Shown here piece by piece: positions 1-8,017 of a stretch of DNA of 53,844 bases (the stretch's first letter is position 1; the number at the start of each line of letters is the position of its first letter). Source of the stretch: JBPBQZ01 sp050955105 (GTDB lineage Bacteria > Pseudomonadota > Gammaproteobacteria > Burkholderiales > Burkholderiaceae); the NCBI GenBank assembly GCA_050955105.1, contig JBPBQZ010000089.1, positions 1 to 53,844 of the forward strand, in the 5' to 3' direction. The notes beneath the pieces were generated by a model that worked only from the letters and a program-made list of their open reading frames with translations, was not told the origin of the DNA and did not search any database. The translations under genes were made by a program, and so were the position numbers.

Positions 1-131
1 AAATGTTCGGCTACTCGACCTCGCTGCGTTCGCTGACGCAAGGCCGCGCCACTTATACGATGGAATTCAAGCACTACTCGGAAGCGCCGAAGAACGTTGC
101 CGACGCGATCATCAATACCAAAGGCAAGTAA
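1..131 (+). CDS. fusA: Elongation factor G, C-terminal end (partial)
   Basis: Only the last 43 codons are in the window; the frame is open at the left edge and stops at TAA 129-131. The peptide contains GYSTSLRSLTQGRATY followed by a short helix and the tail INTKGK, which is the end of EF-G domain V, the part that contacts the ribosome's GTPase centre during translocation. EF-G is a cytosolic GTPase of about 700 residues, so most of the gene lies to the left. The gene is not followed by tuf as in the str operon but by a terminator and an unrelated HTH gene. This copy may therefore be a second, stand-alone fusA, or the end of a str-like operon; the window cannot tell. Confidence 0.9.
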   Translation, partial: MFGYSTSLRSLTQGRATYTMEFKHYSEAPKNVADAIINTKGK

Positions 132-151
132 GTCGAATCGAAGACTGGTCG

Positions 152-182
152 ACGCCGGACGTGTCGCAACGCCCGGCGTTTT
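152..182 (+). terminator. Rho-independent terminator after fusA
   Basis: A hairpin lies 20 bases after the fusA stop. The arm ACGCCGG (152-158) pairs perfectly with CCGGCGT (173-179), an inner CGT/ACG extends the stem, and TTTT follows at 179-182. Stem plus T-run is the standard intrinsic terminator form. Confidence 0.7.
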
Positions 183-363
183 ACATTGGGGTGAGGAACT
201 TCTCGCCGTCTACCGTCTCGAAATTTTTTGATACCGCGCTTACGCCGGCAGAAATCTGTTCAGGGCAAGCCAGCGGTTAAGTTGTGTGCCTGCGCTGTCC
301 GTTTGGCCAGCGTGGCGCGGCGCCGCAACCGCGGCTGCCGTGCCGAAGTCCAGGAGTTGACCC

Positions 364-597
364 ATGCAGGAAGTCCCCAGGAAGTACTACACCCGCGCAT
401 TGATTCAAGAAGCCGTGCGACGCGTGCGCGAAGAAGGCAAGCTGCCCGCACTCGTGGCCCGCGAACTCGCGCTGGCGGAAAGCACGATTTGCCGCTGGCT
501 GGCCGAGTGCCAGGGGTGGGTAAATGCGCGGCGCATCGATGGGCAAAGCACGCCGGGCGTGTGGCTGTGGCCGGTGAGCGCACCGCAGCTCGGTTGA
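364..597 (+). CDS. Small transposase-like helix-turn-helix protein (IS3/IS911 OrfA-type remnant)
   Basis: This is a 77-residue protein starting at ATG 364, with AGGAG about 8 bases upstream. Residues 6-50 (RKYYTRALIQEAVRRV, then ALVARELALAESTICRWLAE) follow the pattern of the N-terminal helix-turn-helix of IS3/IS911-type OrfA transposase subunits: a basic start, the EAV helix, and the recognition helix ending in a Trp. The last 27 residues look unrelated and may be read-through into non-IS DNA. No OrfB, no catalytic DDE domain and no terminal inverted repeats were found nearby, so it is either a decayed insertion-sequence fragment or a domesticated small DNA-binding protein. Neighbours on both sides are separately transcribed. 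Confidence 0.5.
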   Translation: MQEVPRKYYTRALIQEAVRRVREEGKLPALVARELALAESTICRWLAECQGWVNARRIDGQSTPGVWLWPVSAPQLG

Positions 598-700
598 AGC
601 CCACGATTCGCCTGTCTCATTCATATAGAGGTAATCAGCGGAAACATTTCACCGAAGCTCGCGTCATAGGGAAACCCTCGCCTCCGAAAAAGGAAAATCC

Positions 701-1126
701 ATGACGCCACGCACTCGTTCGCCGCTGATTCGTTCGCTCGCCGTTTCATTTTCCGCCGCGCTGCTTGCCGGCCTGTCTTGCGCGCCCGCCAGCGCCCAGG
801 AAACCAATCCCGATTCGACCTGGTCCGCCAGCGCCCTGCGCGATCTGTGCGCGCAAACCAGCAACGCCGGCCGCGCCGAGTGCCGGGACGCCACGCGCGG
901 ACTGATTCGCGGCTACCAATATGGCGTGCTGTTCCAGGGCCGCTCGGCCGGCCTCAGCAGCGACCAGGTCAAAGCCGTATCGCTCTGCCTCGACGGCGTG
1001 CCCTTGCAAACGCTGGCCGACGAATTCGTGCATGACGCGGCCCAGGTCAACGAAGCTTCGTTGAGCCAAACCCCCGCTGAAGTGGCTTTCCTGGGCTCCG
1101 TGCATCTCCATCATTCGTGTAACTGA
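701..1126 (+). CDS. Secreted Rap1a/Tai-like protein (orphan immunity-type fold)
   Basis: This is a 141-residue protein starting at ATG 701 behind AAGGA. Residues 1-32 form a signal peptide (basic start, hydrophobic core, ASAQ cleavage site), so it should be periplasmic. The mature part has the cysteine and glycine layout of the Rap1a/Tai family: LRDLC, a second Cys, a GLIRGYQYG helix, a third Cys in SLCLDG, and a terminal Cys, enough for two disulfides. Family members include periplasmic immunity proteins that neutralise type VI secretion amidase effectors, although many are uncharacterised. No effector or T6SS gene is adjacent, so the immunity role is inference only. It stands alone between the HTH remnant and the porin. 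Confidence 0.55.
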   Translation: MTPRTRSPLIRSLAVSFSAALLAGLSCAPASAQETNPDSTWSASALRDLCAQTSNAGRAECRDATRGLIRGYQYGVLFQGRSAGLSSDQVKAVSLCLDGVPLQTLADEFVHDAAQVNEASLSQTPAEVAFLGSVHLHHSCN

Positions 1127-1548
1127 CGCGCCTAGGAACTCGCAGGCGGCACCGAAGCGGCGCCGCCGAGCGTCACAGCGGCTTTTCTCGACGGCGCAGC
1201 ATAATTTCACGCCCAGCCTGCTCGCGGTCATTTCGACCCGCTCCCCGTCCAGCCCATAAAAACCCGCGCGCTGCCTAGGTTTTTTGGCGTTTCCCCGGCG
1301 CTTCGGCGGTCTCGGAATGTGGCGAGAAAGCATCTTGCAATGCAATGCGACGAGTGCTAAAAGCGCCGCTTGCAGCCCCTTCGGCCTGTGGCGTAAACGT
1401 GACACAAGGCGCTACTTATCACGCCAATTAGTGTTCGTGAAGCGGCATCTTTGCTATCTTCACTCCAGCTTCTTCTGAAGTTCTTACGAGGCGGCGGTTT
1501 ATCCGCCTCGTGCACCAAATCTCGAATTTCCTCTCACGGAGATCAGTA
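1127..1548. other. Non-coding region upstream of the porin gene
   Basis: These 422 bases hold no convincing gene. The left half is GC-rich and contains only a weak hairpin (GGCGGC 1145-1150 with GCCGCC 1162-1167). The right half is more AT-rich, as expected for a porin promoter region; a TATCTT hexamer sits at 1455-1460 but without a good -35 element. The hairpin at 1486-1511 is listed separately. Confidence 0.6.
1486..1511 (+). promoter_or_regulatory. Hairpin in the porin 5' leader
   Basis: A perfect 9-bp stem, ACGAGGCGG (1486-1494) with CCGCCTCGT (1503-1511), has an 8-base loop and ends 37 bases before the porin ATG. No T-run follows, so it is unlikely to be a terminator. Stable leader stems are known to protect outer-membrane protein mRNAs such as ompA from decay; that role here is inference. 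Confidence 0.5.
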
Positions 1549-2718
1549 ATGAAAAAGTCGCTTCTCGCTTTCGCAGCCCTCGGCGCGGTAGCCGGCGCCG
1601 CTCAGGCTCAAAGCAGCGTGACGCTGTACGGCGTCATCGACGCTGGTGTCAACTACACCAGCAATGCTGGTGGTTCGCGTCAATACAACATGACCAGTGG
1701 CGTCCTGTCGGGCAGCCGTTGGGGTCTGCGTGGTTCGGAAGATCTGGGCGGCGGACTGAAGGCCATCTTCACGTTGGAAAATGGCTTCAACATCAATGAC
1801 GGCAGCTTCGGTCAAGGTGGCCGCATGTTCGGTCGTCAAGCTTTCGTCGGTCTGTCGAGCGACAACTACGGTACGGTCACCTTGGGTCGTCAATACGACT
1901 CCGTGGTTGACTTCGTTGGCCCGTTGGCCGCGTCCGACCAGTGGGGCGGCCAAGTCGCTGCTCACCCGGGCGATCTGGACAACTTCAACAACCAACTGCG
2001 TACCAACAACGCCGTCAAGTTCACCAGCGCCAACTACAGCGGCCTGACGTTCGGCGCCGCGTATAGCCTGGGCGGCACCGCTGGCGACACCACCAGCAAC
2101 CAGATCTATTCGGGTGGTATCGGCTACGCGAACGGCCCGTTCACGGTCGGCGCTGCCTACTTGAACGCACGTAACCCGAGCAACTCGGAACTCGCAGCCA
2201 ACTTCGTTGCGAACGCGGCGAACGCCAGCGGCTACAACGGCGTATCGCCGGTGTATAGCGGCTACGCGTCGGCGCGTACGTACCAAGTCATCGGTGCGGG
2301 CGGTGCTTACACGTTCGGCCCGGCTACCGTCGGCGTGACGTACAGCAACACCAAGTTCAAGGACATCGGCGAAGGCGCTGGCACGAACCCGTTCGGTTAC
2401 GGCGGCACGGCTACCTTCAACAGTGCTGAAGTCAACTTCAAGTACCAGTTGACCCCGGCGATGTTGCTGGGCGTGGCTTATGACTACACGCACGGCAGCA
2501 GTGTCGACGGCCTGAATGGTCCGAAGTACCACCAAGTCAACGCCGGCGCCGACTACTTCCTGTCGAAGCGTACCGACGTCTACCTGCTGGGCACCTGGCA
2601 AAAGGCGCTGGGCCACGATTCGACCGGTGGCGAAGCCGTTGCCGCGATCAACACCCTCACGCCGTCGAACAGCAATCAGCAAGCCTACGTTCGCGTCGGT
2701 ATCCGTCACAAGTTCTAA
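1549..2718 (+). CDS. Gram-negative porin, Burkholderia OmpC/Opc type
   Basis: A 389-residue outer-membrane porin. The start at ATG 1549 is chosen because GGAG lies 8-9 bases upstream and it begins a clean signal peptide (MKKSLLAFAALG to AQAQ, about 20 residues). The mature protein starts SSVTLYGVIDAGV, the family's first beta strand. It continues with alternating strands, an FGRQAFVGL segment, a TVTLGRQYD segment that leads into the constriction loop, and it ends with the aromatic C-terminal signature VRVGIRHKF needed for BAM-dependent assembly. It should form a 16-strand trimeric channel for small hydrophilic solutes. It is a single-gene unit with its own terminator. Its coding sequence favours few codons, typical of a highly expressed gene. 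Confidence 0.95.
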   Translation: MKKSLLAFAALGAVAGAAQAQSSVTLYGVIDAGVNYTSNAGGSRQYNMTSGVLSGSRWGLRGSEDLGGGLKAIFTLENGFNINDGSFGQGGRMFGRQAFVGLSSDNYGTVTLGRQYDSVVDFVGPLAASDQWGGQVAAHPGDLDNFNNQLRTNNAVKFTSANYSGLTFGAAYSLGGTAGDTTSNQIYSGGIGYANGPFTVGAAYLNARNPSNSELAANFVANAANASGYNGVSPVYSGYASARTYQVIGAGGAYTFGPATVGVTYSNTKFKDIGEGAGTNPFGYGGTATFNSAEVNFKYQLTPAMLLGVAYDYTHGSSVDGLNGPKYHQVNAGADYFLSKRTDVYLLGTWQKALGHDSTGGEAVAAINTLTPSNSNQQAYVRVGIRHKF

Positions 2719-2748
2719 TAAGTCTTAATAAAATCAGGCTGTAACTTG

Positions 2749-2773
2749 AAAGGCACCTTCGGGTGCCTTTTTT
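2749..2773 (+). terminator. Rho-independent terminator after the porin gene
   Basis: AAAGGCACC and GGTGCCTTT pair around a TTCG tetraloop (2758-2761), followed by a T-run to 2773. The stable UUCG-type loop, perfect stem and T-run make this the clearest terminator in the window. Confidence 0.92.
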
Positions 2774-2774
2774 C

Positions 2775-3131
2775 TTGTCCGTCGCCCGTGCATTGCATCC
2801 TGCCGCGCGATTCGCACGTAGTTATATTGAGCGGTGCGGGTGCCCACGCTTTTTTTTGACGGGATGATGCGCGGCGCCGCGATTGGCATAACATGATCGT
2901 CATGGCGGTGTAAGCGAAGGCCCTGAAAGCAGATTTGAAACGAAGGCAATGCAAGGTGCCTTATAGTGGCAATATAGTGTTTGGCGCGTCAGCTCCTGCC
3001 AGCCGGCAGTCGATGCGCCGCGCACCGCAAGGCAATTGCTCGAAGGCCGAAGCTGTCCGCTCGAATAGTTGGATGAAGCCGCTACACGATGCATCGAGAG
3101 CGCATTTTTTGGCTGCAGGCGAGGAGAAACT
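2775..3131. other. Non-coding region before prkA
   Basis: No gene is supported in these 357 bases. Two TATAGT hexamers lie 11 bases apart (2962-2967 and 2973-2978) and may be -10 elements, but no -35 hexamer is correctly spaced from either. A TTGAAA at 2935 is 21 bases from the first. No GG-N10-GC sigma-54 element was found, although the E. coli yeaGH operon is known to be sigma-54/NtrC-linked. Confidence 0.5.
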
Positions 3132-5054
3132 ATGGATATCTATAGCAGTTTTGCTAGCCGTTTCGACAAAACCCGTGAAGAGGAATTTTCACTGGAGGAA
3201 TACCTCGACCTGTGCAAAAGCGATCCGTCCGCTTATGCCAGCGCCAGTGAACGCATGCTGATGGCAATCGGCGAACCGGAGCAGATCGACACCCGCAACA
3301 ATGTACGGATGTCACGGTTGTTCGCCAACAAGGTCATCAAGATCTATCCCGCCTTCCGTGAGTTCTACGGCATGGAAGAGGTAATCGAGCAGGTCGTCTC
3401 GTATTTCCGACACGCCGCGCAAGGGCTCGAAGAGAAGAAACAAGTGCTCTACCTGTTAGGGCCGGTAGGCGGCGGCAAATCGTCGATCGCCGAACGTCTC
3501 AAGCAATTGATGGAGCACGTGCCGTTCTATTCGCTGAAGGGCTCGCCCGTCAACGAATCGCCGCTCGGCCTGTTCGACTACGACGAAGACGGCTCGATAC
3601 TCGAAGAGCAATACGGCATTCCGCAACGCTATCTCAAAACCATTCTGAGCCCGTGGGCGGTCAAGCGCCTGCACGAGTTCAACGGCGATATCCGCAAGTT
3701 CCGCGTCGTCAAGCGCTACCCGTCGGTGCTGCGCCAACTGGCCATCGCCAAGACCGAGCCGGGCGACGAAAACAATCAGGACATCTCGTCGCTGGTCGGC
3801 AAGGTGGATATCCGCAAGCTCGAACAATATTCGCAAGACGATGCGGACGCCTACAGTTATTCCGGCGGCTTGTGCCTGGCGAATCAAGGCCTGCTCGAAT
3901 TCGTCGAAATGTTCAAGGCACCGATCAAGGTGCTGCACCCCTTGCTGACGGCCACCCAGGAAGGCAACTTCAAGGGCACTGAAGGCTTCGGCGCGATTCC
4001 GTTCGACGGCGTGATCCTCGCCCACTCGAACGAATCGGAGTGGAAGGCCTTCCGCAACAACCGCAACAACGAGGCGATGCTCGATCGGATCTACATCGTC
4101 AAGGTGCCGTATTGCCTGCGCGTGTCCGAGGAAGTGCGCATCTACGAAAAACTGATTCGCAATTCTTCGCTGGCCGAAGCCGTCTGCGCACCCGGCACCT
4201 TGAAGATGATGGCGCAGTTCTCGATTCTGACGCGCCTGCGTGAGCCGGAAAATTCCAGCGTTTTCTCGAAAATGCAGGTGTATGACGGCGACAATCTGAA
4301 GGATACCGATCCGAAGGCCAAGTCGTATCAGGAATATCGCGACTTCGCGGGCGTCGACGAAGGCATGAATGGCGTCTCGACCCGCTTCGCGTTCAAGATC
4401 CTGTCACGCGTGTTCAACTTCGACAGCAGTGAAGTGGCGGCCAATCCGGTGCACCTGATGTACGTACTGGAACAGCAAATCGAGCGCGAGCAGTTTCCGC
4501 AAGAGCACGAGCAACGCTACCTCACCTTCGTCAAGGACGTGCTGGCCTCGCGTTACGTCGAATTCATCGGCAAGGAAATCCAAACCGCGTATCTCGAATC
4601 GTATTCGGAGTACGGACAGAATATTTTCGACCGCTATGTGACCTATGCGGATTTCTGGATTCAGGACCAGGAATTCCGCGATCACGACACCGGCGAAAGC
4701 TTCGACCGCGCGGCGCTCAATGCCGAATTGGAAAAGATCGAGAAGCCGGCCGGCATCAGCAACCCGAAGGATTTCCGTAACGAAATCGTCAACTTCGTGC
4801 TGCGCGCGCGCGCCGGCAACGCCGGCAACAATCCGCTGTGGACCAGCTATGAGAAGCTGCGGCGCGTGATCGAGAAGAAGATGTTCTCGAACACCGAAGA
4901 ATTGCTGCCGGTGATTTCCTTCAACGCCAAGGGTTCGGCGGAAGAGCAGCGCAAGCATGAGGAGTTTGTAAACCGCATGGTCGAAAAGGGCTATACGCCG
5001 AAGCAGGTCCGCTTGCTTTGCGAGTGGTATTTGCGCGTTCGCAAGTCTTCGTGA
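3132..5054 (+). CDS. prkA: PrkA-type serine protein kinase
   Basis: A 640-residue protein, the normal PrkA/YeaG length. ATG 3132 is preceded by GAGGAG 8 bases upstream; an in-frame GTG-type start further up would add 21 atypical residues. An AAA+ domain occupies roughly residues 60-370, with Walker A GPVGGGKSS near residue 112. The C-terminal third is the PrkA domain with the kinase-like fold. PrkA proteins phosphorylate protein targets in the cytosol, and some members are reported to act as AAA+ proteases. In enterobacteria yeaG is induced by nitrogen starvation and stationary phase. It is followed by yeaH and spoVR, its usual partners, with 73 bases to the next start. Confidence 0.95.
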   Translation: MDIYSSFASRFDKTREEEFSLEEYLDLCKSDPSAYASASERMLMAIGEPEQIDTRNNVRMSRLFANKVIKIYPAFREFYGMEEVIEQVVSYFRHAAQGLEEKKQVLYLLGPVGGGKSSIAERLKQLMEHVPFYSLKGSPVNESPLGLFDYDEDGSILEEQYGIPQRYLKTILSPWAVKRLHEFNGDIRKFRVVKRYPSVLRQLAIAKTEPGDENNQDISSLVGKVDIRKLEQYSQDDADAYSYSGGLCLANQGLLEFVEMFKAPIKVLHPLLTATQEGNFKGTEGFGAIPFDGVILAHSNESEWKAFRNNRNNEAMLDRIYIVKVPYCLRVSEEVRIYEKLIRNSSLAEAVCAPGTLKMMAQFSILTRLREPENSSVFSKMQVYDGDNLKDTDPKAKSYQEYRDFAGVDEGMNGVSTRFAFKILSRVFNFDSSEVAANPVHLMYVLEQQIEREQFPQEHEQRYLTFVKDVLASRYVEFIGKEIQTAYLESYSEYGQNIFDRYVTYADFWIQDQEFRDHDTGESFDRAALNAELEKIEKPAGISNPKDFRNEIVNFVLRARAGNAGNNPLWTSYEKLRRVIEKKMFSNTEELLPVISFNAKGSAEEQRKHEEFVNRMVEKGYTPKQVRLLCEWYLRVRKSS

Positions 5055-5127
5055 CGAGCGGGCGAACCCGGGCACCGCGTAGGTACGCCGGGTTCGCCAT
5101 CTTCCGCATTCGAGCAGGAGACGTGTT

Positions 5128-6399
5128 TTGCTGCATCAGATCATCGACCGCAGGCTAGCCGGCAAAAACAAGAGCATCGCGAATCGCGATCGCTTCTTGC
5201 GGCGTTTTACCAACCATATCCGGCGCGCGGTGACTGATGCCGTGCGCGATCGTGGCATCAAGGATATCGAAAACTCGAAGAGCATCACGATTCCTCGCAA
5301 AGACGTATCCGAACCGATTTTTCACCACGGTCCGGGTGGTACACGCGAAATGGTGCATCCGGGCAATCAGGAATATACGAAGGGTGACCGCATTGCCCGT
5401 CCAGAGAGCGGCGGCGGTGGCGGCACGGGCAAAGGCCAGGCCGGCAACGATGGCTCAGGCGAAGATGACTTCGTGTTCGAACTGAGTCGCGAAGAATTCA
5501 TGCAGTATTTCTTCGAGGATCTGGAACTGCCGCGTTTGGTGGCAAACCAGTTCCTGACCGTGCCCAACTGGAAAAATGTTCGCACCGGCTACTCGGTAGA
5601 CGGCACGCCGAACAATATCCACATCGTGCGTTCGCTGCGCAGCGCGCTTGGCCGACGCATCGCTCTTGGCGCACCGCTGTCGGCGCAGTTGAAGCAAAAA
5701 GAAGACGAACTGGAAGCGCTCGAAGCCGATCCGAAGGTACCCAAGGAGGTTCTGCGGCGCCTGAAGGACGAAATTCAGGCACTGAAGGGCCGGCTGCTGC
5801 GCATTCCCTTCATCGACCCCTTCGATTTGCGCTATGTGAACCGCACCAAGCATCCCGAGCCCTCGAGCCAGGCCGTGATGTTTTGCGTGATGGACGTCTC
5901 GGGATCGATGGACGAACAGCGCAAAGACCTGTCGAAGCGCTTTTTCATCCTGCTGTATCTGTTCCTCACGCGCAATTACGAACGCATCGAGCTTGTCTTC
6001 ATCCGCCATCACACCCGCGCGGACGAAGTCGACGAAGACACATTCTTCCATTCGCGCGAAAGCGGCGGCACGGTGGTGTCGAGTGCCCTGGAGCTGATGA
6101 GCCAGGTCATCGATGCGCGCTACCCGCCGTCGGAATGGAACATCTACGGCGCGCAGGCATCGGACGGCGACAACTGGAACGACGATTCGCCCAAGTGCCG
6201 CGAATGGCTGACCGACTCGATTCTTCCGAAATGCCGCTATTTTTCGTACATTCAGGTGGCGCCGGAAGAACAGAATCTGTGGGTGGAATACGCGCAATTG
6301 CTCGAAACTCACCCGCAGTTCGCGATGAAGAAAGTCGATTCACCGGCGGATATCTACCCGGTCTTCCGCGAACTTTTCGAGAAGCAGACAACGCGTTGA
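5128..6399 (+). CDS. yeaH: YeaH/YhbH family protein with vWA-like domain (DUF444)
   Basis: A 423-residue protein, close to E. coli YeaH (427). The start is TTG 5128: AGGAG lies 8-9 bases upstream and the first residues LHQIIDRRLAGKNKS match the conserved family start. A Gly-rich stretch around residues 92-110 is a flexible linker. A metal-ion-dependent adhesion site motif DVSGSMDEQ occurs near residue 255, typical of von Willebrand A folds, suggesting a metal-bridged protein contact, perhaps with PrkA. Its biochemical function is unknown. It sits between prkA and spoVR on the same strand, 20 bases before spoVR, and is almost certainly co-transcribed with them. Confidence 0.93.
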   Translation: MLHQIIDRRLAGKNKSIANRDRFLRRFTNHIRRAVTDAVRDRGIKDIENSKSITIPRKDVSEPIFHHGPGGTREMVHPGNQEYTKGDRIARPESGGGGGTGKGQAGNDGSGEDDFVFELSREEFMQYFFEDLELPRLVANQFLTVPNWKNVRTGYSVDGTPNNIHIVRSLRSALGRRIALGAPLSAQLKQKEDELEALEADPKVPKEVLRRLKDEIQALKGRLLRIPFIDPFDLRYVNRTKHPEPSSQAVMFCVMDVSGSMDEQRKDLSKRFFILLYLFLTRNYERIELVFIRHHTRADEVDEDTFFHSRESGGTVVSSALELMSQVIDARYPPSEWNIYGAQASDGDNWNDDSPKCREWLTDSILPKCRYFSYIQVAPEEQNLWVEYAQLLETHPQFAMKKVDSPADIYPVFRELFEKQTTR

Positions 6400-6419
6400 A
6401 TGCCCTACGTGGAGTGATC

Positions 6420-7943
6420 ATGAAACCATCCGACCGCACCCCGTTGCCCTGCCCTTCGGACTGGACCTTCGAACTGATCGAGGAATACAACGATCACATT
6501 GCCGAGGTCGCGAAGAGTTATCGGCTGGACACCTATCCGGTGCAACTCGAAATCATCTCGTCCGAGCAGATGATGGATGCCTATGCGTCGATCGGCATGC
6601 CGGTGAACTATCGGCATTGGTCGTTCGGCAAGCACTTCCTCGCCACTGAGAAGGAATACCGGCGTGGCCAGATGGGCCTGGCTTACGAGATCGTCATCAA
6701 TTCGAGCCCCTGCATCGCCTATCTCATGGAAGAAAACACCATGACGATGCAGGCGCTGGTGATTGCCCACGCTGCCTACGGCCACAATTCGTTTTTCAAG
6801 GGCAATTATCTGTTCCAGTTGTGGACCGATGCCGGCGCGATCATCGATTACCTGGTCTACGCGAAGAACTACATCGCCGAATGCGAGGAGCGCCACGGCC
6901 TCGACCGCGTCGAAGAGTTGCTCGATTCCTGTCATGCCTTGATGCACTACGGCGTCGACCGCTACAAGCGCCCGCAAAAGTTGTCGCTCGATAAAGAGCA
7001 GGCGCGCCGCCGCGAACGCGAGGCTTATGCGCAATCACAAGTGAACGAGTTGTGGCGTACGCTGCCGCTGCGCAAAGCCGAAGCGACCGCCCACGAGGAA
7101 GACCGCTACCCGCCTGAGCCGCAGGAAAACCTGCTGTATTTCGCCGAGAAAAATGCGCCGCTGCTGGAGTCCTGGGAACGCGAAGTGGTGCGCATCGTGC
7201 GCAAGGTGGCGCAGTATTTCTATCCGCAACGGCAAACACAGGTAATGAATGAAGGCTGGGCCACGTTCTGGCATTACACGCTGCTGAACACGCTGTATGA
7301 CCAGGGCAAGCTGGCGGACGGCTTCATGATGGAGTTCCTGCATTCGCACAGCAACGTCGTCTACCAGCCGCCCGTCTCCAAGCCTTATTACAGCGGCATC
7401 AATCCCTACGCGCTGGGCTTTGCGATGATGAGCGACATCCGCCGCATCTGCGAAAACCCGACCGACGAAGACCGGCAGTGGTTTCCCAATATTGCCGGCA
7501 CGCCCTGGCTCGATGCGCTGCACTACGCGATGCGCAACTTCAAGGACGAAAGTTTCGTCGCGCAATACCTGTCGCCGCGGCTGATCCGCGAAATGCGCCT
7601 GTTTGCGGTGCTCGACGACGACAAGCGCGAAGCCCTGGAAATTTCCGCGATTCACGACGAATCGGGCTATCACTATGTGCGGCAGGCGCTATCGCGGCAA
7701 TACGATATGCATCACCGCGAGCCGAACATTCAGGTCTGGTCGGTGGATACGCGCGGCGATCGCAGCTTGACGCTGCGCCACTTCCGTAGCGAGGATCGGC
7801 CGCTGGCCGGCAACACCGAAGAAATGCTCAAGCATATGGCGCGGCTCTGGCAGTTCGACGTGAATCTGGAAAGCGTCGATGAGAGCGGCACCGTGCGTCA
7901 GCGTTATCACTGCGCGTCGGAACGCAACGCCGCGCGGGTTTGA
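6420..7943 (+). CDS. spoVR: SpoVR/YcgB family protein
   Basis: A 507-residue cytosolic protein (E. coli YcgB is 510). ATG 6420 has GGAG 7 bases upstream. The family hallmarks are present: an N-terminal DWTFELIEEYNDHI block, NYRHWSFGKHF, the ENTMTMQALVIAHAAYGHNS region, and MNEGWATFWHYTL with conserved His and Glu residues that could bind metal. In Bacillus, SpoVR is required for normal spore cortex; in non-sporulating proteobacteria it belongs to the same stress regulon as PrkA and YeaH, and its activity is unknown. The three-gene order prkA-yeaH-spoVR here is the standard one. A C-terminal domain (about 420-507) carries the ALSRQYDMHHREPNIQVW motif. Confidence 0.94.
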   Translation: MKPSDRTPLPCPSDWTFELIEEYNDHIAEVAKSYRLDTYPVQLEIISSEQMMDAYASIGMPVNYRHWSFGKHFLATEKEYRRGQMGLAYEIVINSSPCIAYLMEENTMTMQALVIAHAAYGHNSFFKGNYLFQLWTDAGAIIDYLVYAKNYIAECEERHGLDRVEELLDSCHALMHYGVDRYKRPQKLSLDKEQARRREREAYAQSQVNELWRTLPLRKAEATAHEEDRYPPEPQENLLYFAEKNAPLLESWEREVVRIVRKVAQYFYPQRQTQVMNEGWATFWHYTLLNTLYDQGKLADGFMMEFLHSHSNVVYQPPVSKPYYSGINPYALGFAMMSDIRRICENPTDEDRQWFPNIAGTPWLDALHYAMRNFKDESFVAQYLSPRLIREMRLFAVLDDDKREALEISAIHDESGYHYVRQALSRQYDMHHREPNIQVWSVDTRGDRSLTLRHFRSEDRPLAGNTEEMLKHMARLWQFDVNLESVDESGTVRQRYHCASERNAARV

Positions 7944-8017
7944 CGTCGCTTCGGCGTTTCTTTTAGCGTTTCTGCGCGCTGCGCAGAGCACATTAAGCTG
8001 CTGCGGCGGCGAGCGCC

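Noticed and set aside
1543..2709. 388-codon open frame antisense to the porin gene
   Set aside because: It mirrors the porin's strongly biased codons, has no ribosome site, signal or family pattern, and is a compositional shadow.
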